Shown here piece after piece: positions 44,601-50,877 of a stretch of DNA of 64,000 nt. A model generated the notes under the pieces. The model saw nothing but the letters and a program-made list of their open reading frames with translations. It searched no databases and was not told the DNA's origin. Both the position numbers and the translations under genes were made by a program. Location: NCBI RefSeq assembly GCF_030272615.1, contig NC_081410.1, forward strand, positions 257,967,533-258,031,532. The letters run 5' to 3'. This DNA comes from Cryptomeria japonica (Eukaryota > Streptophyta > Pinopsida > Cupressales > Cupressaceae). Numbering within the stretch: position 1 is the stretch's first letter; the number at the start of each line of letters is the position of its first letter.

Positions 44601-47088
44601 AACAGCCCAGGTGTAGTTGGAAATTTGGAATGTAGCTAGGGTGCATAGGAAGTAGTGTGCATTTTTTTTAATCTCAAACCCTAGTTCTCCTAATGCTATT
44701 AATGGTAAACATCTTATCAATGGCTACATGGGATGTGATTGAAATCAAGTAGATAGAGACAAACATAAAAGTTATCTGAATTCATCTTATTAATGGTAAA
44801 CATCTAACCGATGGCTACATGGGATATGATTGAAATCCAGCTGATTAGAGACAGACATAGAAGTGATCTGAACTCACCTTATCTCTCTATAGATTTGAGA
44901 AAGTCAGCCCACAAAACTCCCTTTGTGGTTGTCTCAATACCACTGTTCCAAATCATGAATATCATCCGCAACTGCATGTCAATGATCTCTCCTTTGAAGG
45001 GCATCTGTCATTTTTGTTCAGATGAGTGAAATTCGGGCTCCATGGTGGCTGTTGGAGATATCTGCAGAATGGAGAAAAAAAAATTCTCTTTTAATTGAAG
45101 AGCTCTGTTCTCAAAAGAGATACCTCACCTTAATTTGTAATTACTTGACACCTGTTGAAGCAGGGGCCACTTTGTGAAGCAAATAGATCATAAGAATGGT
45201 GAAGCCATTGCTAGATCTTTTTATTTGTGTGTTTTCATCCATTCTTTGTTAATATAGTTAGCTGTTTTTAGTTAGTATGAATCGTATTTGGTCAGTAAAA
45301 TGTACTTGTTGGATATTGTCATCAGAAAGTTCTTGATGTATGCTTAGTTGATTAACATGAGTTGCATTATACTTAAATTGGAAGGTTGGACTAGTCAATA
45401 CGGGTTGAATATGGGTTTCTCATTTTGTTTATTACCATAAAAAATGGTATATAGATTTGTTGAAGCGAAGACAACAGGCATGGGAAAGTAATTACGTATG
45501 ATCTTATATTTCTTTGTGATTAAGCACTTGTCTGAATTGCTCAATCATGTCTTTGCTTCAAATTTGGATGGGTGAGAGAACAAGTATATGTTGAGAAAAC
45601 ATTTTGCTATTTAGGTAAGATGTAATGCCTTCCTTCAAGAGTATGCTAAGCTTACATTATTTAAAATGTTGAACTATGCAATCCTTGATACATGCTTGCA
45701 TACTATAGCTTGATACACGTTTATGTAATCTGGCTTGATACAATGAACGGAATTTTTCCAGACTTTATGCTGAGAAATCACATTGTTGAGTGGTTGCAAA
45801 TAGTCTAATTTATTCGTTAGGCTTGAGACAGCTATGTATTTTGTTATTTTGGGTTTGCCTTTACAATGTGGATACAGACAATCTAATTGCTTTATTTAAA
45901 CAATTTATTTCCCTTTTTGAAGGTAGCAAGTTATTTTTTTTCTTTGTATAACAATTATACTATTTGGATGCAGCTGGTATTTGTTCAATGTCACTTTTTT
46001 TTGCATCAGTTAATTCTGTAATTGTCTTTGTTTACAATAAATCATATAAAGGAGGTATGCATGTGCTGTTATAGATGATTTTGTTATCACCAGTTAAGCT
46101 ATTTGGGTAACTGTTTTCTGTTTAGTTTCATTGTCTATATGCAATGCAGTTATTGTTCCATAATCTTTTTCAAGTAATTTATTGGGTGAAATTCCTCTGA
46201 ATATCTATATTCCTTGTGTAACAGCACGATGACAGGAGCGCAGTACAAAATAATCGAAATGTGAGGCGAAGATTCAGTGGTATGTACTATGTATAGATAC
46301 CCATGTGGTTTTAATTTTTTGTTATTGAAGGTGTGGGCAAAGTTTTATTTCGAGGTTGTGATTGCATATTTTGACTTGTATTCTAAAGCACTCTAAATTT
46401 AATTATTTGCATAGAGCATGGGGGTTGGAATGACTCTGTTAAGGGTCATCCTAGTGACCGTTACAGAGACAGAGCTAACCATGTAGATTCACAAGGAAGA
46501 GATAATAGGGGACATATGTTGGCGAAAGAGGAAGGTAAAGATAGAGTTTGGCGTCATGATAGATTCTTTGAATTAGAAGCAAGTGAGCCTCATGAAACAC
46601 GCAAACCAGCATTTACAGAAACAAAGATGGTTTCACGTTTTGTTGGTAGTGGAAGCAAATCTGCTGTGGCCAATGACAATGAGGATGGGTATGGTAAGAT
46701 TACAGATGGCAAAAGAAGAGAGGGAAGAGGTGCTGTTAGTGAGTGGCAAAATGAGGGCAAAAGGGGATCTAAGAATTTTGTTGAGATAGAACAAAAGAAT
46801 AAAGATAGAGATCATGTGCAGCAAAATGAGGATCTTGAGAGGGGCCGTTGGCTTGAAAGAGATCAGCGTGATGATGAATTTCAGAACAGGGGGAGGTTTA
46901 ACAGCATTTCTAGAGGAAGAGACATGATGGGAAGAGGTTTAAATGGGACTGTAAGGAATCAGTTGCGTCCTCATGCTTTTACTGGTGAGAAGTGGAAGCA
47001 TGATCTATTTGACGAAGCTAATCGCAGTCCACCACTAAAGAATGAAGAGGAACAGATTGCAAAAATAGAATTGTTACTTTCAGGATAA
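11547..47088 (+). CDS. Four-exon plant gene, charged Arg/Asp-rich protein of unknown function
   Basis: Exons 11547-11608, 18808-19060, 46225-46279 and 46415-47088 join without a stop into 1,044 bases (347 residues). Every intron has GT...AG ends, and the exon phases agree (2/2, 0/0, 1/1). That fit was checked base by base and is the main evidence. The ATG has a strong context (AAAAAATGG). The product is hydrophilic with no signal peptide or membrane segment. It has an Arg/Gly-rich stretch (GRFNSISRGRDMMGRG) and two similar motifs, VWRHDRFFELEA and KWKHDLFDEANR. It ends in a charged tail (NEEEQIAKIELLLSG). It resembles a conserved plant family known to me only as uncharacterised; I cannot name a function, though the composition suggests a nuclear or RNA-associated protein. 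Intron 1 is 7.2 kb, intron 2 is 27.2 kb and full of transposons, and intron 3 is 135 bases. An extra exon inside intron 2 cannot be excluded. Confidence 0.8.
11609..14308. other. Intron 1, proximal part; no other gene recognised
   Basis: AT-rich sequence with scattered short open frames on both strands (for example 12209-12397 and 13248-13496), none with a known motif, splice context or tandem partner. I see no transposon border here. Confidence 0.4.
14309..16420. repeat. Tandem array of ~300-bp units, interrupted by an insertion
   Basis: Units begin near 14309, 14610 and 14905 (periods of about 301 and 295). Each carries a version of TGATCCTTAATTATC...CAATACCCATCGTGTCCT..., followed further on by ACAGTTAATRGGC...TTTATTAAATACAGCAAGT. 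The third unit is broken at about 14994 and resumes at about 16196 with CTCACATTGGCAACATTATTC, so the sequence between is an insertion that came later than the tandem duplication. Confidence 0.6.
14995..16195. mobile_element. Unclassified ~1.2-kb insertion with GTGGGGGTGAATCA motif
   Basis: It interrupts the third 300-bp unit. Near its left side is GAGAGAGGTGGGGGTGAATCA, and about 140 bases on AACCCAAACTGGGAAAAACC. The same pair of motifs recurs at 25715-25900, so this is a dispersed repeat family in the window. No coding frame, terminal inverted repeat or clear target duplication was identified, so the class is unknown. The LTR or leader of a non-autonomous LTR element is one possibility. 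Confidence 0.45.
17841..18556. repeat. Direct tandem duplication, unit about 360 bp
   Basis: Copy 1 (about 17841-18200) and copy 2 (about 18201-18556) share long stretches in the same order, such as GACAAGAATCCACAAGCTG, TCCAATATTTTCC(C)TTAGGAGCCA and AGCTGTATGGA. Identity by eye is roughly 80%, so the duplication is old. It ends about 250 bases before exon 2 and has no coding potential. Confidence 0.75.
18808..19060 (+). CDS. Host gene exon 2
   Basis: Preceded by the acceptor TTTTTGGTACAG and followed by the donor CAG/GTCACT. It reads SGRSKRDVKQTLEGPSIG at its start and ends in NAGSFFQ in phase 0. The codon content is clearly protein-like (Lys, Glu, Asp, Pro), unlike its surroundings. Confidence 0.8.
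19061..20330. other. Intron 2 start; nothing recognised
   Basis: The open frame at 19072-19338 directly after exon 2 is hydrophobic and lies after a good donor, so it is treated as intronic. There is no repeat border or protein motif in this stretch. Confidence 0.4.
20380..20960. repeat. Dispersed repeat, copy 1
   Basis: Shares order and wording with 31760-32330: TTGTTGTCTCC...CTGAATGCT(T/G)CTA, GATTACTCAT/GACTACTCAC, CTTGCTAATTGC-like text, ACTGCCATG(T/C)CA(C)ATGT, and the ATATGATGGTTTTG-like end. It is strongly diverged. The family is unidentified and no coding frame was seen. Confidence 0.5.
22092..25700. mobile_element. LTR-like repeat region with short-motif arrays
   Basis: Starts with TGTGACGTTTTCACAAATC followed by ACCCCATTGCAAATGGGGACC, which looks like a plant LTR start. 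It then passes through three zones: an array of TTTGTGCA and ATGCGCTCA motifs (22600-24200) with an overlapping AATCAGACCTT array (23380-23900), and a zone rich in CATCAAG (24560-25500). No gag or pol reading survives. The right end is not fixed. Most likely LTR and leader sequence of a Ty3/gypsy-like element; that is inference. Confidence 0.45.
22600..24200. repeat. Degenerate two-motif minisatellite (TTTGTGCA / ATGCGCTCA)
   Basis: About twenty occurrences of TTGTGCA alternate with about fifteen of (A/G)TGYGCTC or CCGCTC at irregular spacing of 30-60 bases. Examples are at 22613, 22692, 22780, 23037, 23138, 23213, 23257, 23297 and 23330, and again at 23599-23728 and 24126. The text between the motifs is not conserved. 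Confidence 0.6.
25708..27195. mobile_element. Unclassified LTR-like repeat, possibly minus strand
   Basis: The left side carries AGCCAACAAGATGAGAGGGG, a run of G, then GTGAATCA; the right side ends in ATATTGCCAACA. On the minus strand this begins TGTTGGCAATATTGC, a plausible LTR start. The interior contains repeated phrases of the type TCGGTTAA.AG and GTTAGAAGTGACC..GTTA, and many CTCGGTA phrases near 26700-26830. The short minus ORF 26452-26634 is not convincing as a protein. It shares its G-run/GTGAATCA motif with the insertion at 14995-16195. Confidence 0.4.
27651..28877. mobile_element. Non-autonomous hAT transposon (1,227 bp)
   Basis: The terminal inverted repeats are CATAGTTACAAGACTTG at the left and, read on the opposite strand, CATAGTTACAAGACTCG at the right. 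They are flanked by the exact 8-bp direct repeat ATTTAAAC at 27643-27650 and 28878-28885. An 8-bp duplication is characteristic of hAT transposases. Just inside both ends are clusters of GACTCGG / CGAGTCC. No transposase reading is recognisable; 28372-28665 is open on the plus strand but resembles no hAT domain. It is inserted into a SINE. Confidence 0.85.
28026..28173. repeat. Three copies of a 28-bp unit forming a hairpin, inside the hAT element
   Basis: GAGCCTAGAAGTCTAAGG followed by CTTAGAGGAGC occurs three times between 28013 and 28165. Before the second copy the text AATGCTCCTCTGAGCC is the inverted complement of GGCTTAGAGGAGCATT after it, giving an almost perfect stem with a loop of about ten bases. 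Confidence 0.7.
29681..31759. other. Intronic sequence, nothing recognised
   Basis: Contains a short tandem repeat of about 43 bases at 29899-29985 (CGAATCCATYAGTG..TTTGAACCA, twice). Overlapping short ORFs at 30014-30273 on both strands have no known motif. No transposon ends were found. Confidence 0.4.
31760..32330. repeat. Dispersed repeat, copy 2
   Basis: Second copy of the repeat at 20380-20960, in the same orientation and about equally decayed. Having two copies in one intron suggests a medium-sized, moderately common element. Ends could not be fixed by eye. Confidence 0.5.
32715..33089 (-). pseudogene. Unrecognised protein fossil, 125 codons with one stop
   Basis: The minus strand reads 125 codons with a single internal TGA, with protein-like composition. 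Segments include KEMMKALEHHYIKEKHRG, DPAIEFVNCFAGQHILLVG, ALVSEVVKTWSYLVKNEG and GLDIEKILVQFKAYLHQE. I do not recognise the family. It stands alone in intron 2 with no transposon motif next to it. It could be a processed pseudogene piece, an exon of a dead gene, or an unknown transposon protein. Confidence 0.45.
33600..34015. repeat. Fold-back (MITE-like) sequence hit by a gypsy element
   Basis: AAGGTCCCATGGGGGGCTTT at about 33619 is inverted relative to AAGCCCCC at 34008-34015 joined to TCCATGGGACCTT after 41073, the two sides of the gypsy insertion. A second inverted pair lies inside: GAAGCTGGAGGTCCCATGAA (about 33655) against TTCATGGGACCACCAGCTT (about 33945). The nested inverted repeats suggest a fold-back element whose right arm was split by the insertion at 34016. 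Confidence 0.45.
34039..34364 (+). repeat. 5' LTR of the gag-protease gypsy element
   Basis: Begins TGTTATATTTGATTATATTT and ends GATATAGCAGTAAACA. It is followed immediately by TTTGGCATTGTTGCC, a weakened version of the TGGCGCCGTTGCC primer-binding site used by related plant gypsy elements that prime from tRNA-Asp. TSD evidence would move the start to 34016. Confidence 0.7.
34412..36969 (+). pseudogene. gypsy gag-protease pseudogene
   Basis: The gag core reads FMGNGFEDPTRHCKTCMTIWL then IAIDWYIDL (34910-35060). Two zinc knuckles follow: CSECKAEGHMKGNC is complete, but in CEICQLMGYSIKEC the His is replaced by Tyr (35510-35600). A protease region around 36300-36355 reads IIVDGCSRVNILP, where the family normally has VDGGS. 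Stops and frame changes occur near 34455, 34896, 35186, 35398 and 36060, and after 36355. The tail to 36969 keeps a family-like reading (MEDYKIFSLACNFLEATTL). No polymerase follows, so pol was deleted or never present. Confidence 0.8.
37070..37375. repeat. Array of GTACGACA-like motifs before the 3' LTR
   Basis: Variants of GTACGACA or GTACAACA occur at about 37077, 37118, 37159, 37238, 37271, 37300, 37326 and 37366, with a spacing of roughly 30-45 bases in the interior of the gypsy element. There is no coding frame. Confidence 0.5.
37639..37786 (+). repeat. 3' LTR of the gypsy element, left part
   Basis: TGTTATATTTGATAATATTT onwards matches the 5' LTR up to ATATGTTGTGTACTACC, where the insertion begins. 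The right part continues at 40887. Confidence 0.75.
37787..39853 (+). repeat. 5' LTR of the nested gypsy element
   Basis: Its last 289 bases (39565-39853) match 40597-40886 with about a dozen differences by eye, including the terminal CA changed to TA here. It contains three copies of a 66-base hairpin unit. Open frames inside (for example 38154-38363) are incidental. Confidence 0.8.
38335..38906 (+). repeat. Three hairpin units inside the LTR
   Basis: Units start near 38335, 38515 and 38841. Units 1 and 3 have arms TCGCTAT and ATAGCGA; unit 2 has GCTAA and TTAGC. In all three the distance between the start of the left GCTA core and the right core is 44 bases (38350/38394, 38531/38575, 38855/38899). 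GATC(C/T).(A)CGG or GATCCGAGG precedes each, and units 1 and 3 share CCTTGCGACATAGCGAC. Confidence 0.65.
40199..40600 (+). pseudogene. gypsy gag fragment, 3'-truncated
   Basis: From MALNRPPRVHPFVPF at 40199 the frame reads a capsid-type retrotransposon gag domain: LPFFTGEDQITAIEHIRDV, ALRLLAASFKGKPLQWFRGL, ATWDELGQLLNRHFED. It is open upstream to 40106 as well. At about 40597 the gag sequence changes into LTR sequence and the frame ends at 40619-40621. Protease and polymerase are gone. Confidence 0.85.
40597..40886 (+). repeat. 3' LTR remnant of the nested gypsy element
   Basis: Only the last 290 bases of the LTR survive, joined to gag at the shared bases GAGATTA. It ends in GACAACA at the target duplication CTACC. 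Confidence 0.8.
40887..41068 (+). repeat. 3' LTR of the outer gypsy element, right part
   Basis: CTACCAAGGTAGGTAGTATGG onwards continues the LTR broken at 37786 and matches 34189-34364 to its end AGCAGTAAACA. It is followed by CCCCC, as expected if that is the target duplication. Confidence 0.78.
41374..42320 (+). mobile_element. Non-autonomous hAT transposon (947 bp)
   Basis: The left end is CTATGTTTCACAGGGACG; the right end, on the opposite strand, is CTATGTTCCACAGAG. They are flanked by TGGTATAG (41366-41373) and TAGTATAG (42321-42328), an 8-bp duplication with one change. Subterminal DNA is packed with GGGAC and GTCCC, above all between 41390 and 41630. Around 41850-41900 the plus strand reads DSDRDSSSDLDLDS and a stop, which resembles an acidic protein tail and may be what is left of a transposase C-terminus. 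The unit GGCTAAGGAGTGAACAGAAG is duplicated at 41812-41855. Confidence 0.8.
42505..42870 (-). pseudogene. LINE ORF2 C-terminal RNase H fragment
   Basis: Reads CVELMGCYKFGLHLTVKKN, LTIYGDPKPIIHCLSSK and, after a frame change near 42650, RNFNSLADKMAS. This is the pattern of plant LINE RNase H domains (a GDS-type motif, here GDP, then a late Asp-containing helix). No reverse transcriptase lies upstream of it. Confidence 0.6.
43334..44602 (-). pseudogene. LINE ORF1 (DUF4283 type) pseudogene
   Basis: The core reads CDYVMVIFESKVEWGNIFQKG then GWVRLPFLPLHLWNKYSSE. It aligns by eye with the WVRLPNLPLHLW core of the ORF1 at 60834-61808. A zinc-knuckle region near 43855 reads KGILCHKYNHFSKDC, in which the first Cys of the CCHC pattern is Gly. 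The open tail 43594-43334 is charged (SSKGKKPSKK at the end). Several stops and frame changes separate the open parts. ORF1 proteins of this kind bind RNA as part of the LINE particle. Confidence 0.65.
44701..44882. repeat. 91-bp tandem duplication
   Basis: AATGGTAAACATCT...ATGGCTACATGGGATRTGATTG and the text after it are repeated at 44701 and 44792 with about ten differences. It lies at the 5' side of the LINE remnant. Confidence 0.75.
44885..46224. other. Distal intron 2, no gene recognised
   Basis: AT-rich sequence up to the exon 3 acceptor. A minus-strand reading near 44890-45040 (MPFKGEIIDMQLRMIF, ETTTKGVLWADFLKSIE) looks protein-like and may be an upstream part of the LINE or a dead exon; it has one nearby stop and no identified family. 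Confidence 0.35.
46225..46279 (+). CDS. Host gene exon 3 (55 bases)
   Basis: A microexon-sized piece between the acceptor CTTGTGTAACAG and the donor GTATGT. It encodes HDDRSSA-like sequence (HDDRSAVQNNRNVRRRFS) plus one base, so it starts in phase 0 after exon 2 and hands phase 1 to exon 4. It is too short to stand out as an open frame; the match of borders and phase to both neighbours is the evidence. Confidence 0.75.
46415..47088 (+). CDS. Host gene exon 4 (terminal coding exon)
   Basis: Begins after the acceptor TTTGCATAG; its first two bases complete a Glu codon with exon 3, giving FS-E-HGGWNDSVKGHPSDRYRD. It contains both W(R/K)HD motifs and the Arg/Gly-rich stretch, and ends at TAA 47086-47088. 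It is the longest exon and the most strongly coding-like stretch of the window outside transposons. Confidence 0.85.
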
Positions 47089-48344
47089 AATCAAAGTTTT
47101 GATCATTACTTGCCTTGAAGAAAGGGACAATGTAGAAATTAATTAGATTTTTTTCATTCTACAAGGGAGGATTCAGCTTTATTCCATTTAGCAAAAGGAG
47201 TTATAATCACCTGAATTGCTGGCATCTAAATAGAAGCCTTTTTAATTGTATCATATGCACTATTAGGTTGCTGAGGATCTAGTTTGGCCTTGTGACACAT
47301 TGTATAGGCAGCCTAATCTCTTTATGGGATGTATGTTTTTGTCATACAATTTTTATGTGCCTTGGTAAATATATGGTAACATTTGGAAGGAATTATATGC
47401 AGTTTTAACATGAATTCTCTATTTTTTCTCAGAAAAGCCACTTATTATGTAGCAGTCCAGATATTTGCTTTTCTGTGTTTCTTGCACGTTGGTAGTGGAG
47501 AGGATATTTGGATTATTTTGTAAAATGGTTTTAAAAGTATTTGGAACTTGTTTTGAACTTTCCATCTTTTGTTACTCATTTATGGACCATTTTTTCCCCA
47601 AAAATGGAAGATACATTTTGTCTATGATAGACATTGTAGTGCATAAGTTTTATTTGAAGTGCAGACTTGTTTTTACGTTTATTTGTTCTTTTCCCTATCC
47701 CATGGCATTTAAAAAAAACAAATCTCTCTCTATGTTCCATGTCGTTTTTGGGACAGGGACACAATGGAACATGCTTTTGGGATTACCGTAGTGAATATGA
47801 TTTAAAAAAAGATACAGGAAAATTTAAATATATTTGAAGGCATTCATTGTTTTCATTATTGCATTATGCTGCAGGACATCATAGTTGATTCTGGAATTCA
47901 CATGAGACTGACAAATAAATTCACAAAATTTCATTTTTTGATTATAATCGTGCTTTGTAACAAGTACAACATAATCGTGATTATATTCGTGACTACAAAA
48001 TGACAGATGTCGAAGAATACCGCAACAACTAGATCTCCTACTGCTGTGGTTGTACTCTGAAAATACTCTCAGTTTGTAGATCATGTAGTTGCAAGATGCC
48101 ATTTGTGGCCACCAAATTATATCCTTGTTGAGAAGTATATATTTTTTTTTGATGAGTAAATGAATTGTATGTAGTAGAGGGATTGACAATTTGTAAAAAG
48201 ATACAAGCAACAAGTATCCTCAACTCTAATGCACCCTTACCTTGATATCTCCACCACATAATGACATTTTGAGCTAATATAGCCTTTTGGGTCGTCGCCT
48301 TCAGTTTGAAAATGTTGGACCTTGAAAATTGACAAAGGTGATGC
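47089..48344. other. 3' flank of the host gene
   Basis: Presumed 3' untranslated region followed by intergenic DNA. No canonical AATAAA could be assigned confidently. Open frames at 47465-47791 (plus) and 47824-48213 (minus) are hydrophobic or low-complexity and lack motifs. Confidence 0.35.
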
Positions 48345-48620
48345 ATTGTTTTTGGTTAAAATAAGTAGCAAAACAAGGGTGCTGGCCCTGAAGAAGCTTA
48401 GGTCAAATAGGCCAATAACAGCAAGTTAGCCACTGTTTAAGGCTTGCCAGACAAGTAACAACACAAAAGCAAAATTTTAAGATCCCAACTTAGGAGTGGG
48501 GAGAAACACCTGAAACTCGATACAAAGGAGTTTTGGTGGGGGGGAACTTACCTTTCTGCCTGCGACAAACAAAAGTCCGTACAATACTATTACTAGAAAT
48601 GTAGATGTCTTAGTTTTCTA
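48345..48620 (-). mobile_element. LINE 3' end, 5'-truncated copy
   Basis: On the minus strand it carries TTTGT(C)GCAGGCAGAAAGG, CTCCCCACTCCTAAGTTGGG, AGGGCCAGCACCCTTG and a CCAAAAACAAT tail. These appear in the same order in the LINE at 60226-61860. The match reaches into the end of ORF1. It is a short dead copy of the same family. Confidence 0.65.
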
Positions 48621-49623
48621 CATCTTGTGAAGGGCTTCCATAAAATTAATTTTTGCCTTGTTTAAGAAGACACTTTCCCCAACTCTTGGTGGATACCAAT
48701 TGAAATTTAGAGCATAGGCTGCCATATGAAGTGTGGTATTCAGTGTTTTGTTGCTTCATTACAATGCACTTGATATGCTCATAATAAAATGTCAAACTAA
48801 TGTTTTATTGTGAATTGTGTGTTCCATTTGGTCAAGCATATTGTTAGATGTTTCATTATTTCTTTAAGACTTAAAAGAGAGTTTTCAGCATACCAAGTCA
48901 CTCACCCAACAAGTGGTGTGAAAGAGAATTTCTGAAAATAATAAGGCTTAAAATAATTGTAGTGAATTTTATAATGTTCAAAAATAAAAAAATTAAACAT
49001 AATTTTTTTGAGTTACAAACATTATTTATTCATATTTCATTGTGAGGCACTGGTCATCAAGATTTTTTTGCTCTTTGCCCACCTATAGCCATCAAGATCA
49101 ACCATCATCAATCATAGGGCATGTGCATCCTTTTTAGCAAGATGAAGTAGTAGACACGTTTAGTCTCCACATGCTTGAGTTATCCTTTCGTCGAAAGTCT
49201 TAAAAAGTGTGCACGTGAGATGCATGGTCTCAAATAAAAACTCTAGCTTCCATCACTCATCCAATCTATCTTTTAAATTGTTTACAACATGTTTAAAACA
49301 TGAACATAGGTCCAAAAAATGTGTCTGCAAGCACCTTCCACTATTATGCTAGCTAATCTACAAACTTATGTTGAGTTGATCTGAACTTACAAAATTTGAG
49401 GCCCCAATGACCTACTTTAAAATATGAAATTGAAAATTGACATTTTTGTACTTCCCTTAACAATCATTGTCTCAAGGAAAATAGGAGCCAACCACACATA
49501 TAACTATGATATTGATGAGTGACCAACCAATATCTATCCACCATTTATGGTAATTAAGCAACTTGTCTTATACCAAGGATACTTATGTGGTCTATGTTTT
49601 CTAGGGAGGGTATAGGAGAACCC
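48621..49623. other. Intergenic, nothing recognised
   Basis: No coding frame, terminal repeat or RNA gene identified between the LINE 3' end and the next LTR element. Confidence 0.4.
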
Positions 49624-49873
49624 TGTGAGATTTTGCCAAGATCTAGAGGCAATGGAAAGCATAAATAAGAGAGAACAAAATAGATGATAGGAATAAACCG
49701 TATTTTATCAAGATACAAAACATGATCAACTGGATCATTACAAGACGTTCAATGAATGCCTGTTGTCTGTACAAACAATGTAGATGAGTCTGCTTATATA
49801 GGCAAGGCAATATGGATATGTGAGCACACAAACATGACATGTGGCTCAATAAGAAACAAGGGTAGGTAGGAAA

Positions 49874-50182
49874 TATTAGAATATTTAATTATATTTTAGT
49901 CAGCTATATTTAGTTCCTTATTTAATGGTCATTTAGCATTTTAGTTAATTAGCTTTTAAGCTTTATTTAGCATTTAGCTTTTTCTTTTTAATTAATCAGC
50001 TTTTAAGCTTAATTTAGCATTTAGCTTTTTCTTTTTAATTAATTAGCTTTTAGCTCTTTAATCTTTTACTTTAACGTTATGTTCTAATTATAGAACATCG
50101 TCTTGTAACCTCTATATATACGTGTGTATATCGTTCAATGTAATCATTCGATTATTGAATCATTCATTCAATTTATTTTTCA
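49874..50182 (+). repeat. Copia 5' LTR
   Basis: 309 bases, starting TATTAGAATATTT and ending TTATTTTTCA. Contains TCTATATATACG as a probable TATA box. It includes an AGCTTTT...TTTTTAATTAAT repeat in one more copy than the 3' LTR. Confidence 0.92.
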
Positions 50183-50194
50183 TGGTATCAGAGC
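50183..50194 (+). other. Copia primer-binding site
   Basis: TGGTATCAGAGC, directly after the 5' LTR, is the classic copia site complementary to the 3' end of initiator tRNA-Met. It is intact. Confidence 0.93.
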
Positions 50195-50877
50195 ATGGAA
50201 ATTAAAAATTTCGAAATTTTTATTATTAAAATTTTTCGAAGTTTTTTTTTGAAGAGATTTTTTTAAAAAGCAGATTTTTTTCTCTTCCTGGGCAATTTTT
50301 TTTTGCAGGTTGACAATTTTCCTAAGGTTTCTGCAATTTTCGACTAGGGTTTTGACCCTTCTGTTCAAGTCGAAATTTTATTTTGGTTGCAGATTCTTGG
50401 TGGGTTTTTCGAGAGCTCAACTGGGTCGTTCTCAAATTTTTCTGGGTACATCGTTTTCCATGCCTCAATTTTTGAGCCATCGGATCTGTATTTTGTTTTC
50501 AGATTCTTGGTGGGTTTTTCGAGAGCTTTTTTGGGTTGGTCTCAGATTTTTCTGGGTGCCTCGTTTTTCGTGCCTCAATTTTTGTGCCAACAAATTTGCC
50601 TTGGAATTTACAAACAGTTCACAATTTCTGCTATTTTTGTGGACGTTGGGATTTTTGCTGTTTTTTTGGCACCATTTACGCTGTTTTAAGTGTGCAGAAA
50701 ATTTTAATTTTTGGGTTTCTTCCAAACCTCGAAATTTGTGCCTTGGAATTTGTGCCAAAATTCTCCTATAGGGTTTCAGTTTTTTCAGCAGCTGTTTCTA
50801 TTCTGATTTTAAAAAAAATCAGATTCTTCTGTCTCTTGCTTTCACTTAGTTGACCTCGATCAACCTCAATTTCTGTG

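Larger units (their letters stand above)
42340..44700 (-). mobile_element. LINE remnant with ORF1 and a terminal RNase H piece
   Basis: On the minus strand an ORF1 with a DUF4283-type core and a zinc knuckle (44602-43334) is followed, after about 160 bases, by sequence ending in a LINE-type RNase H (43170-42500). Endonuclease and reverse transcriptase are absent. Element ends are approximate; the 3' end lies close to the hAT border at 42320. It sits in intron 2, antisense to the host gene. Confidence 0.6.

Noticed and set aside
50310-50853. Phe/Ser-rich open frames of up to 153 codons after the copia primer site
   Set aside because: This is the copia leader between primer-binding site and gag, T-rich and partly duplicated (AGATTCTTGGTGGGTTTTTC twice), so open frames are expected by composition.
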